A stretch of 64,000 nt of DNA, taken from Streptomyces ferrugineus. GTDB taxonomy: Bacteria > Actinomycetota > Actinomycetes > Streptomycetales > Streptomycetaceae. Positions 42,967 to 50,430 of the stretch are shown here, piece by piece (within the stretch, counting starts at the first letter, position 1; each line of letters starts with the position of its first letter). A program made the position numbers and the translations under genes. Location of the stretch: NCBI RefSeq assembly GCF_015160855.1, contig NZ_CP063373.1, positions 6,200,001-6,264,000 on the forward strand, written 5' to 3'. The notes beneath the pieces are model-generated. The model worked only from the letters and a program-made list of their open reading frames with translations, did no database searches and was not told the origin of the DNA.

Positions 42967-43079
42967 CGCGCGATGACCTCGGCATCCCGCAGTTCGGCCG
43001 GCGCGTAGACGACCGCCTGGCCCTCTCGTGCGGAGCGGACGAGGTCCCGTACCACGGCCTGGTACAGCGGAACGGACAC
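42963..43079 (-). pseudogene. Truncated ArsR-like gene upstream of the SulP gene
   Basis: A GTG with GAAGGAAG upstream opens 38 codons beginning VSVPLYQAVVRDLV and ending VVYAPAELRDAEVIAR. The ends resemble the start (MPVPLYEAKAEFF) and the wing-to-helix region (STVVYELAGGDVAEL) of ArsR proteins such as that at 37620. The whole DNA-binding core is missing. I infer an internal deletion of a repressor that once controlled this operon. It could still be a translated leader, since it overlaps the SulP start by ATGA. Confidence 0.5.
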
Positions 43080-43170
43080 GACGCCTCGGCTTCCTTCAAC
43101 GCCCCGCGGGGGCACACGCAAGGCTGTGCCCGCGGCTACCTGCAGGCACAGCCATCACAGCATCTAACCA

Positions 43171-43188
43171 ATTGCAAAATTTCGCAAT
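43171..43188. promoter_or_regulatory. AT-rich palindrome upstream of the SulP operon (ArsR-type operator)
   Basis: ATTGCAAAATTTCGCAAT is an 18-bp palindrome with one mismatched pair, within a very AT-rich stretch (43163-43200) about 92 bp before the ArsR-like relic. It resembles ArsR operators and remains intact although the adjacent repressor gene is broken. A different ArsR protein may now act on it. Confidence 0.55.
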
Positions 43189-43255
43189 TCCGATATTCGT
43201 TATGTGGCGATCTGCACATCGGTCGGTTCGAGCCCCCGGTCTGCCCGGGAGCGGC

Positions 43256-43801
43256 TCAGCGGCCAGCGTGGCTCCGCCCGCGCGCATGCGTTGCCGCCAC
43301 AGCCAGGAACACTCCGACGACCGCGGCGGGAGCGGTGACGGCCAGCAGCCAGTCCCCGCCGTCCTCGGGCCCGGCGGCCAGCAGGACGGCCGCGACGACC
43401 AGGGCGGCGAGCAGCCCGGAGCCGACGAGGGCGACGAAGGTGTAGCGCGTGGGGCCGTCGCCGCGGTGGTCCGGGGGCGCGGTGTGGCGCAGGGCCGCCC
43501 AGTGGCGGGCGATCTCCCGGGCCTCGTAGCGGCGCCGGACGGCCGCGCGGATCCGCAGTCCGGCCGTGGCCGCGGCACCCACGGCGGCCGTGCCCACGGG
43601 CGCCCACCAGGCGTCGGCCACGAGGAGGAGAACGGCGACGGCCGCCGTCGTGGACCAGCCGGTCAGGCAGGCGGCCGCCGCGGTCCGGCGGAAGTCCGGG
43701 CGGTCGGCGCCGGCGCGCAGTTCGGCGAGGGCGGGGACGTACCAGACACAGCCGGAGGCGGTCACCAGTGCGGCGCCCAGCGCCAGGACGGCATGGGCCA
43801 T
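43256..43801 (-). CDS. Four-helix membrane protein following ctaD
   Basis: This 181-residue protein has four predicted transmembrane helices (VLALGAALVTASGCVWYVPAL; TGWSTTAAVAVLLLVADAWWA; FVALVGSGLLAALVVAAVLLA; LLAVTAPAAVVGVFLAVAAT). Helices two and three are joined by a basic region (RIRAAVRRRYEAREIARHW). It starts three bases after the ctaD stop and must be co-transcribed. No family is recognised; an oxidase accessory subunit or assembly factor is a reasonable inference. Confidence 0.7.
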   Translation of the reverse strand: MAHAVLALGAALVTASGCVWYVPALAELRAGADRPDFRRTAAAACLTGWSTTAAVAVLLLVADAWWAPVGTAAVGAAATAGLRIRAAVRRRYEAREIARHWAALRHTAPPDHRGDGPTRYTFVALVGSGLLAALVVAAVLLAAGPEDGGDWLLAVTAPAAVVGVFLAVAATHARGRSHAGR

Positions 43802-43804
43802 GGC

Positions 43805-45508
43805 TCACCGCACCGCCTCTGCCTCGGCGATCTCGGGGTGGTGCAGGTCGAGCGCCGGGGATTCGGAGCGGATCCGGGGCAGCAGGACGAAGTTGTGCCG
43901 CGGGGGCGGGCAGGAGGTGGCCCACTCCAGCGAGCGGCCGTAGCCCCAGGGGTCGTCGACCTGGACCCGCTTGCCGTACTTGGCCGTCTTCCAGACGTTG
44001 TAGAAGAACGGCAGGAGCGACAGGCCCAGCACGAACGAGCCGATCGAGGACAGGGTGTTGAGGGCGGTGAAGCCGTCGGCGGCGAGGTAGTCGGCGTATC
44101 GGCGCGGCATGCCCTCGGCGCCCAGCCAGTGCTGGACCAGGAAGGTGAGGTGGAAGCCCGCCGTGAGCGTCCAGAAGGTGATCTTGCCGAGGCGCTCGTC
44201 GAGCAGCTTGCCGGTGAACTTCGGCCACCAGAAGTGGAATCCGGCGAACATCGCGTACACGACCGTGCCGAAGAGCGTGTAGTGGAAGTGCGCCACGACG
44301 AAATAGGTGTCGGACACGTGGAAGTCCATCGGCGGCGAGGCGAGGATCACGCCCGTCAGACCGCCGAAGGTGAAGGTGACCAGAAAGCCGGTGGCCCACA
44401 GCATCGGCGTCTCGAAGCTCAGCGAGCCCTTCCACATCGTGCCGATCCAGTTGAAGAACTTCACGCCGGTCGGCACCGCGATCAGGAAGGTCATGAAGGA
44501 GAAGAACGGCAGCAGCACACCACCGGTGACGTACATGTGGTGCGCCCACACCGTCACCGAGAGACCGGCGATCGCGATCGTCGCGCCTATCAGACCCATG
44601 TAGCCGAACATCGGCTTGCGGGAGAACACCGGGATCACCTCGGAGACGATCCCGAAGAACGGCAGTGCCAGGATGTACACCTCGGGATGGCCGAAGAACC
44701 AGAACAGGTGCTGCCACAGCAGCGCACCGCCGTTGGCCGCGTCGAAGACATGGCTGCCGAACTTGCGGTCGCACTCCAGCGCGAACAGCGCGGCGGCCAG
44801 CACCGGGAACACGATCAGGATCAGTACGCCGGTCAGCAGCACGTTCCAGGTGAAGATCGGCATGCGGAACATGGTCATGCCGGGCGCGCGCATGCAGATG
44901 ATCGTGGTGATGAAGTTGACCGCGCCGGCGATCGAGCCGAACCCGGAGAGCGCCACGCCCATGATCCACAGGTCGGCGCCGAGGCCCGGCGAGTAGACGG
45001 AGTTGGACAGCGGGGCGTACAGGAACCAGCCGAAGTCGGCGGCTCCGCCCGGGGTGAGGAAGCCGGCGGCCGCGATCGTCGAGCCGAACAGGAACAGCCA
45101 GAAGGCGAGCATGTTCAGCCGGGGGAAGGCCACGTCCGGGGCGCCGATCTGCAGCGGCATGATCCAGTTGGCGAAGCCCGTGAACAGCGGCATCGCGAAC
45201 AGCAGCAGCATGATCGAGCCGTGCATGGTGAACGCCTGGTTGAACTGCTCGTTCGACATGATCTGCATGCCGGGGCGGGCGAGTTCGGCGCGCATCATCA
45301 GCGCCATCGCGCCGCCGACGATGAAGAAGGCGAACGCGCTGACCAGGTACATCGTCCCGATCTTCTTGTGGTCGGTGGTGGTCAGCCACTCCACCCACGA
45401 AGGACGGCTCGCCGTCCGTACGGCCACCGGCCCGGCCTGCGCGCGGACCGCTGGGCGGGTCCGTGCCTCCTTCACGTGCCGTGCCTGCTCTGTCTGTGCC
45501 TCGTCCAC
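43805..45508 (-). CDS. ctaD: Cytochrome c oxidase subunit I (aa3 type)
   Basis: The 567-residue protein has 12 helices and all haem-copper ligands: low-spin haem His in [10 protein letters not shown] and [11 protein letters not shown], CuB/Tyr cross-link motif [12 protein letters not shown], and the HH pair in [13 protein letters not shown] 45508 is chosen because GGGGAGG precedes it; ATG 45535 has no ribosome binding site. Subunits II and III are not adjacent, so it must use subunits encoded elsewhere. Two OsdR-type boxes upstream suggest it is an alternative subunit I made under low oxygen. Confidence 0.95.
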   Translation of the reverse strand: MDEAQTEQARHVKEARTRPAVRAQAGPVAVRTASRPSWVEWLTTTDHKKIGTMYLVSAFAFFIVGGAMALMMRAELARPGMQIMSNEQFNQAFTMHGSIMLLLFAMPLFTGFANWIMPLQIGAPDVAFPRLNMLAFWLFLFGSTIAAAGFLTPGGAADFGWFLYAPLSNSVYSPGLGADLWIMGVALSGFGSIAGAVNFITTIICMRAPGMTMFRMPIFTWNVLLTGVLILIVFPVLAAALFALECDRKFGSHVFDAANGGALLWQHLFWFFGHPEVYILALPFFGIVSEVIPVFSRKPMFGYMGLIGATIAIAGLSVTVWAHHMYVTGGVLLPFFSFMTFLIAVPTGVKFFNWIGTMWKGSLSFETPMLWATGFLVTFTFGGLTGVILASPPMDFHVSDTYFVVAHFHYTLFGTVVYAMFAGFHFWWPKFTGKLLDERLGKITFWTLTAGFHLTFLVQHWLGAEGMPRRYADYLAADGFTALNTLSSIGSFVLGLSLLPFFYNVWKTAKYGKRVQVDDPWGYGRSLEWATSCPPPRHNFVLLPRIRSESPALDLHHPEIAEAEAVR

Positions 45509-45633
45509 CGGACGGTGTCCTCCCCATCGGTTCATGTCGCATGACGAACCGGGAAGTGCCGTACGTGCGGGGGTCGGTACGGCGCTTCCCGGCCGCCGCC
45601 ACATGATCGCCACAGGGGTACGGGGGCCGGGTA

Positions 45634-45680
45634 GGGCCGAACAGCCCCCGCCCGGGATCACGGACAGGGACCAACGGCCC
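45634..45680. promoter_or_regulatory. Putative OsdR boxes upstream of ctaD
   Basis: GGGCCGAACAGCCC (45634-45647) and GGGACCAACGGCCC (45667-45680), one and one or two mismatches from the palindrome, lie 126-172 bp before the ctaD start at 45508 and 33 bp apart. Confidence 0.55.
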
Positions 45681-45746
45681 CTCCTGTCGTGGAGCGGCCC
45701 ACTGGAGGCTTGGCCGAGTGAAGTCGGCGCGCCCGACGGGCAACAA

Positions 45747-45760
45747 GGGCCGAACGGCCC
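45747..45760. promoter_or_regulatory. Putative OsdR box, perfect copy
   Basis: GGGCCGAACGGCCC, within AGGGCCGAACGGCCCT, lies 99 bp upstream of the PPOX gene at 45859 and faces the boxes of the divergent ctaD. Confidence 0.6.
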
Positions 45761-45858
45761 TGGCAAGGAGCCTTCGACGCGCTTTCCATGGAGGCCATCA
45801 GACCTGCCGGCAGCCCCCGTGCGGCGGGCAGGTACCGCGTGCGAGAAGGACACCATCG

Positions 45859-46353
45859 ATGGCGCACCAGCCACGCCGCCCCACCGCGAGCCGGTCCGAC
45901 AACCCATGGCCGGTCTCGACTGCGCCCGCGCCACGTCGCACCATCGAGCTGGCCCCGGACGAGGCGCTGCGGCTGCTCGGCAGCATCCCCATCGGGCGGA
46001 TCATCTTCACCCGGCACGCGCTGCCCACCGCCCGCCCGGTCAACCACGTCCTCGACGCCGGGGACATCATCATCCGCACCCACGAGGGCGCCGCGCTGGT
46101 CTCGTCCGCCCAGCAGGGCGGTCCGCAGGGGATCGTCGTCGCCTACGAGGCCGACGACATCGACATCGAATCCCGCCTCGGCTGGAGCGTCGTCGCCACC
46201 GGCTACTGCCGGCTGGTCACCGACCCGGCACAGGTGGCCCGTTACCAGACGATGCTCCACACCTGGTCGGACCAGCACATGGACCAGGTCGTACGGATCC
46301 ACCCCGATCTGGTCACCGGCATCAGACTCGTCGCGGCGGACGGCGCGACCTGA
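45859..46353 (+). CDS. PPOX-type FMN split-barrel protein
   Basis: This 164-residue protein begins [15 protein letters not shown] with AAGGA eight bases upstream, then has the family core [68 protein letters not shown] and [14 protein letters not shown]. It is divergently transcribed from ctaD. It groups with the copies at 39121 and 40838. Confidence 0.88.
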   Translation: MAHQPRRPTASRSDNPWPVSTAPAPRRTIELAPDEALRLLGSIPIGRIIFTRHALPTARPVNHVLDAGDIIIRTHEGAALVSSAQQGGPQGIVVAYEADDIDIESRLGWSVVATGYCRLVTDPAQVARYQTMLHTWSDQHMDQVVRIHPDLVTGIRLVAADGAT

Positions 46354-46480
46354 GGAACACGGCGAGGACGCGGCCCTCGTGGCGCGAGGCCCCCGATGGC
46401 CTGCATCAGGGGCCGGGTGTCCTTTTCGCACCGGCTACCGCCGAGTGGTCATTGAGTCAGGCGCGCCCGCCGGCCAGGAC

Positions 46481-46513
46481 ACGCCGACCGCGAACGCGGT
46501 GCCCCCGGTGCCG
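46481..46513 (-). pseudogene. Short vestige of a NarK-like gene
   Basis: This 33-bp segment matches 47888-47920 inside narK at 32 of 33 positions. Read on the minus strand it encodes GTGGTAFAVGV, against GIGGTAFAVGV in NarK. No longer similarity is visible on either side beyond a weak match. It may be the trace of a deleted second narK copy next to the hemerythrin gene. Confidence 0.4.
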
Positions 46514-46542
46514 CAGGCCCGCCCTCCGCCCGGGACGCCAGG

Positions 46543-47016
46543 TCACGGCGAGGGCTGCGGCAGCCGGTTGCCGGCGCGGGCGCGGACCGCCTCGACGGCC
46601 TCCCACTGTTCGGGGTCCAGCAGGGCCAGTGCGGCGGGGAAGACGCCGTCCTGCTCCTTGAGGATGTGCTCGCGCAGCAGGCCGAGCGTCTCGATCAGCC
46701 GGCCGGGCCAGGTGGGATCGGCCAGGAACGGTCCGTCGGCCTCGGCCAGCACGGCCTCGATCCTGCGGTGCTCGGCCTCCAGTGCGGCGATCTTCTCGGG
46801 GAACTCGGCGGCCATCACCGGGAACAGGCCCTGCTCCTCGACCTGGGTGTGCGGGCCGAGGACGGCGGCGATCTCCCGGGCCAGCTGCGCCATGCGTGTG
46901 ACCTCGCCGTCGCGGTGGGCGTCGCGGACGTGGCTGATGAGGTGGACGACCCTCTCGTGCTCCATGGTCAGCTCGTCGATCGTTTCCAGCGCCTGGCAGC
47001 CGCAGTACTCGCACAT
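46543..47016 (-). CDS. Hemerythrin-domain (HHE) protein
   Basis: This 157-residue helical protein has the iron ligands expected for hemerythrin: MEHERVVHLISHVRDAH, LGPHTQVEEQGLFP, EAEHRRIEAVL and LREHILKEQDGVFP. The N-terminus carries CEYCGC, a Cys cluster that could bind a metal or act as a redox switch. Likely roles are O2 or NO binding or iron handling. It lies 21 bases after the narK stop, so the two share a transcript under OsdR-type boxes. Confidence 0.9.
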   Translation of the reverse strand: MCEYCGCQALETIDELTMEHERVVHLISHVRDAHRDGEVTRMAQLAREIAAVLGPHTQVEEQGLFPVMAAEFPEKIAALEAEHRRIEAVLAEADGPFLADPTWPGRLIETLGLLREHILKEQDGVFPAALALLDPEQWEAVEAVRARAGNRLPQPSP

Positions 47017-47037
47017 CGCGGGACTCTCCTTGCCTGG

Positions 47038-48285
47038 TCAGTGCGGTTGGGTGGCGAGGACGCGGCGGGTGCGGGTGACCGCGTGGCGTACGCCGGTGCC
47101 GGTGAAGGCCAGGGCCGCGGCCGCGACGACGGCCAGCAGGGCCAGGCCGATCGCGTAGCTGCCGTACGCGCCGTACAGCGAGCCCATCACCAGCGGCGGG
47201 ACGAACCCGCCCAGTCCGCCGGCGGCGCCGACGACGCCGGTGACGGAGCCGACCTTGTCGGCCGGGGCCAGCAGGGCCACCAGGGCGAACACGGCTCCGC
47301 TGCCCGCGCCGAGCGCGCCGGCCATGGCGAGGCAGGCGATGGTGCCGACCGGTGCCAGGGACGGGGTGAAGGACTGCGCGAACGCCCCCGCGAGCACCAC
47401 GCCCAGCGATCCGGTGAGCACCCGGACCGGCCCGATGCGGTCCGACAGCCAGCCGCCGACCGGCCGCATGGCCACCGCGAGCAGCACGAAGCCGGCCATG
47501 CGGTTGGCCGCGTCGGCCTGGGTGAGGCCGTAGCCGGTCTTGAGGTAGGTGGGCAGGTAGACCGAGAAGGCGACGTAGCCGCCGAAGGCCACCGCGTAGA
47601 GCGCGGACGCCTGCCAGGTGACGCCGAGGCGCAGGGTGGCGGTCAGCCGGTGGGCCAGCGGCTCGGTGGGCACCTGGCGGCCGGGCGCGTCACGCAGGAC
47701 GAGCGCGGCCACGACCGCGTACGCGGCCAGGACGGCGGCGGTGATCAGGAACGGGTTGGCCATGCCATGGGCGTCGACCAGCTTGACCGTGGTCAGGGCG
47801 CTGATCGCAGTGCCGCCCATGCCGGCGCCGAAGATCCCGATCGCCAGACCTCGCCGCTCGGGCGGGAACCAGGCGCTGACGAAGGGCACGCCGACCGCGA
47901 ACGCGGTGCCCCCGATGCCGAGGAAGAAGCCGCCGGCCAGCAGCGCCGCCAGCGAGGAGTGACCGGCCAGGCCGAGGTAGAGGACGGGCACGATGGTGGC
48001 GGCCGAGACGAGCGGGAACATCACCCGGCCGCCGAACCGGTCGGTCAGCGCCCCGACCGGGATCCGGCCCAGCGAGCCGACGACCACCGGCACCGCCACC
48101 AGCAGGGACTGCTGGAACGAGCTCAGGTCCAGGCTGTCCTTGAACCTGGGGCCGAGGGGGCTGAGCAGCGCCCAGGCCCAGAAGTTGAGGGCGAAGCCGA
48201 CCGTGGCCAGCGTCAACATCAGCCAGGCCCGCCCGGACACGGACGCCACCGGTGCGCCGCTGTGGTTTCTCGACGGCTGAAGCAT
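47038..48285 (-). CDS. narK: NarK-family nitrate/nitrite transporter
   Basis: This 415-residue MFS protein has about 12 helices and the NarK signature regions GSLGRIPVGALTDRFGGRVMF (first), GIGGTAFAVGVPFVSAWFPPE and GVVGAAGGLGGFVPP (nitrate signature). It imports nitrate or exports nitrite for the nar system encoded at 54665-61407. ATG 48285 is preferred because GGAAGGGA is eight bases upstream; ATG 48303 is possible. Box variants at 48338 and 48416 lie upstream. Confidence 0.93.
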   Translation of the reverse strand: MLQPSRNHSGAPVASVSGRAWLMLTLATVGFALNFWAWALLSPLGPRFKDSLDLSSFQQSLLVAVPVVVGSLGRIPVGALTDRFGGRVMFPLVSAATIVPVLYLGLAGHSSLAALLAGGFFLGIGGTAFAVGVPFVSAWFPPERRGLAIGIFGAGMGGTAISALTTVKLVDAHGMANPFLITAAVLAAYAVVAALVLRDAPGRQVPTEPLAHRLTATLRLGVTWQASALYAVAFGGYVAFSVYLPTYLKTGYGLTQADAANRMAGFVLLAVAMRPVGGWLSDRIGPVRVLTGSLGVVLAGAFAQSFTPSLAPVGTIACLAMAGALGAGSGAVFALVALLAPADKVGSVTGVVGAAGGLGGFVPPLVMGSLYGAYGSYAIGLALLAVVAAAALAFTGTGVRHAVTRTRRVLATQPH

Positions 48286-48337
48286 GCCGCCCGTCCCTTC
48301 CATGCTGGGAGTAGGTGCGGCCCTGGAGGTGGGCCCA

Positions 48338-48351
48338 GGGCCGCGGGTCCT
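48338..48351. promoter_or_regulatory. Putative OsdR box upstream of narK
   Basis: GGGCCGCGGGTCCT (left half perfect, right half like the DosR-style GTCC) lies 53 bp before the narK start. A second copy with left half perfect, GGGCCGACAGTCCT, is at 48416-48429. Confidence 0.5.
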
Positions 48352-48415
48352 CTGGTCGCCCATGGCGTGCCAGTGACCTGCTGCCACTATCCGCACCTCG
48401 GCGGCCGCGCGGCGT

Positions 48416-48429
48416 GGGCCGACAGTCCT
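48416..48429. promoter_or_regulatory. Putative OsdR box between narK and PPOX genes
   Basis: GGGCCGACAGTCCT lies in the 245-bp divergent gap. Its right half AGTCCT is nearly the mycobacterial AGTCCC. Confidence 0.45.
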
Positions 48430-48480
48430 GATCACCCGGCCCAGCAGGCCCCCGCCTTCCCCCGGCGGGTCCCCGTATGA

Positions 48481-48494
48481 GGGCCGTCCGGCCC
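48481..48494. promoter_or_regulatory. Putative OsdR box, perfect copy
   Basis: GGGCCGTCCGGCCC, within AGGGCCGTCCGGCCCT, is only 36 bp upstream of the PPOX start at 48531. A degenerate partner GCCCCGGCCGTCCA begins 21 bp later (48502). Confidence 0.6.
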
Positions 48495-48530
48495 TAACCC
48501 GGCCCCGGCCGTCCAGGGGAACATGGACTG

Positions 48531-48947
48531 ATGTTCCACAACGACGGCTTTCGCGCACTTGACCGGCAGGAGTGTCTGCGCCTGCTGGCCAAGGTGCCGG
48601 TCGGCCGCATCGTGTACACCCGGCAGGCACTGCCCGCGGTCCTGCCCGTCAACTTCTCGCTGGACACGGACTCCGCCGTGCTGCTGCGCAGCACGGCGTC
48701 CTCGGACCTCGTCCGTGCGACCGACGGGTCCGTGGTCGCCTTCGAGGCGGACGACTTCGATGCCGTCCGGTGCTCGGGGTGGAGCGTGGTCGTCACCGGC
48801 CGGGCCACGGTGGTGACGGACCCCGCCGAACACGAACGGCTGTCCCGGCACGGCCCGAGCTCCTGGGTGGTCGCCGAGGACGGCGTCTTCGTCCGCATCG
48901 AGCCCGAGCTGGTCACCGGCCGGGAGATCATCGGCACGCGGAACTGA
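48531..48947 (+). CDS. PPOX-type FMN split-barrel protein
   Basis: This 138-residue protein begins MFHNDGFRALDRQECLRLLAKVPVG-like and has PAVLPVNFSLDTDSAVLLR, VVAFEADDFDAV, SGWSVVVTGRATVV and FVRIEPELVTGREI. It is clearly the sister of the gene at 32436, with the same length and ends. It is divergent from narK. The ribosome binding site is weak (AGGGGA, 11 bases off). Confidence 0.88.
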   Translation: MFHNDGFRALDRQECLRLLAKVPVGRIVYTRQALPAVLPVNFSLDTDSAVLLRSTASSDLVRATDGSVVAFEADDFDAVRCSGWSVVVTGRATVVTDPAEHERLSRHGPSSWVVAEDGVFVRIEPELVTGREIIGTRN

Positions 48948-48970
48948 AACGGCGCACGGACCCGGCGGAC

Positions 48971-49951
48971 TCAGGTCGTGGCCGCCTCTCCGGAGGCGCG
49001 CGGAGTGCGGCCGCCGTCGGGACCGTAGCCGAATCGGATCAGCAGCTGGGGGCGGCACCGACGCCTCGGTCCGCTCATCGCCGCCCGCAGGTCCGGCCAC
49101 TCCATGGCCTGGTGCAGCATCGAGGTGCGCACCCCGTGCGCGGTCGCGGTCAGCAGCACGCGTTGCAGGGCCTGGCCCGCGCGCAGCCAGTCCTCCGGCC
49201 GGTCGTGCGCGGTCCACAGCAGGCCCACCTGGGCGTGACGCTCGAAGCGGAGGGCCGGCAGCCGCGGCGCCGGCAGCGGGCCGGTGAAGTCGCGCACCGG
49301 CATCCGGCCGGCCGCGTCCGGCGGGCCGAGGGCGGCGAGCGGGATGCCGTACGGACTGTGCGCCGCCGGGGCGTTGATCCAGGTGCGGGTTTCCGCGGTG
49401 CGCGCCGGGTGGGCGTGGTTGCGCGTCTCGGCCACGGCGGTCAGACGCAGCAGTCGCCGGGTTTCGATGATGTCGGGCACCTGCATCCGCGCGCCCTCGG
49501 TGTGCGCGGCCCCGGTCATCGCGGCCACGACCGGCTCGGGCACCGGGCGGCCGGTGAACGGCAGCCTGCTGGTGTGCCGTCGCGCGATCGCACCGTAGAG
49601 GTCCGGCTCCCGCGCGTGGTCGGTGTCCGGCACGGCCGGACCGGTCAGGTGAAGGGTGGCGAGCAGTTCGGGCCTGCCCGGGTCGGGCAGCAGCCGTACC
49701 TGCGGGCGTCGGCCCAGACGGGCCGCGGCGAGGCGCAGGTTGAACACCGCGGCACCCACCGAGACATGCTGGGCGCGTCCCTCGGGGTCGGTCAGCGGCA
49801 ATGACCGCTCCGGCGCCGTACGGATCTCCAGCGTCCAGGTGTCGGGGTCCATACGGAAACGCCAGGGCTGGGTGTTGTGGATCGACGGGGCGGCTACGGC
49901 CGCTGCCAGCAGTGTCTCCACAGCGGCCGCGTCCAGGACCGGGGTGCGCAC
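48971..49951 (-). CDS. Acg-like nitroreductase-family protein
   Basis: This 326-residue protein has the Acg opening AAVAAPSIHNTQPWRFRM, ARRHTSRLPFTGRPVP, GLLWTAHDRPEDWLRAGQALQRVLLTATAHG and LIRFGYGPDGG. GTG 49951 with AGGAG is chosen to match the start of the paralogues; ATG 49987, overlapping the previous gene as ATGA, would add 12 residues. It ends the radical SAM/NirK/CopD-like operon, so it may be co-expressed with nitrite reduction. Confidence 0.9.
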   Translation of the reverse strand: MRTPVLDAAAVETLLAAAVAAPSIHNTQPWRFRMDPDTWTLEIRTAPERSLPLTDPEGRAQHVSVGAAVFNLRLAAARLGRRPQVRLLPDPGRPELLATLHLTGPAVPDTDHAREPDLYGAIARRHTSRLPFTGRPVPEPVVAAMTGAAHTEGARMQVPDIIETRRLLRLTAVAETRNHAHPARTAETRTWINAPAAHSPYGIPLAALGPPDAAGRMPVRDFTGPLPAPRLPALRFERHAQVGLLWTAHDRPEDWLRAGQALQRVLLTATAHGVRTSMLHQAMEWPDLRAAMSGPRRRCRPQLLIRFGYGPDGGRTPRASGEAATT

Positions 49952-49983
49952 GATGTCTCCTGTTTCGTCCGGGTGTTCGCGGG

Positions 49984-50430
49984 TCATGTCGCGGGCAGGG
50001 CGGTGGCGAGCAGGACGACGCCCAGCGAGCCGACCAGGGACACGACCGCCAGGGTGCGAGCCATTTCGGTGCGGCCCTTGGAGTGGGCGATGCCGTGTCC
50101 CGCCGCGGCGAGCATCACGAGCACGAACAGGGCGAGTTTGGTCGCCAGGGTGCGGCCGTAGCCGGGTTCGGCCAGCGAGGCCCAGGTGACGCCCTTGTGC
50201 CAGGCCATGGCCCAGCCGGTGGCGAGCTGCACCGGCAGGAACACCGCGCCGGTCAGGATCCCGAAGCGGCGGCCGGCCCGGGCGGTGAAGCGGTCTCTGG
50301 CCTCCGGCTCGAGCATGCGGCGGGCCAGCGGCAGGATCACCAGGGACAGGGCCAGTTGCCCGCCCACCCACAGGGCGGCGCCGGCCACATGGGCGAACCG
50401 CACGAGGGACCACAGGCCCACGGTGTCCAC
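49984..50430 (-). CDS. CopD-like four-helix membrane protein
   Basis: This 148-residue protein has four helices: LVRFAHVAGAALWVGGQLALSL, FGILTGAVFLPVQLATGWAMA, TLATKLALFVLVMLAAAGHG and TLAVVSLVGSLGVVLLATAL. The His residues in RFAHVAGAALW and AGHGIAHSK sit as in CopD/DUF2269-type haem or copper proteins. It overlaps the nitrite reductase stop by one base (TAGTG). It may supply electrons or copper to that enzyme. Confidence 0.75.
   Translation of the reverse strand: MDTVGLWSLVRFAHVAGAALWVGGQLALSLVILPLARRMLEPEARDRFTARAGRRFGILTGAVFLPVQLATGWAMAWHKGVTWASLAEPGYGRTLATKLALFVLVMLAAAGHGIAHSKGRTEMARTLAVVSLVGSLGVVLLATALPAT

Noticed and set aside
43028..45544. 838-codon plus-strand open frame
   Set aside because: Antisense of ctaD and its neighbour; composition is low-complexity (Glu/Arg/His/Gly) and ctaD is certain.
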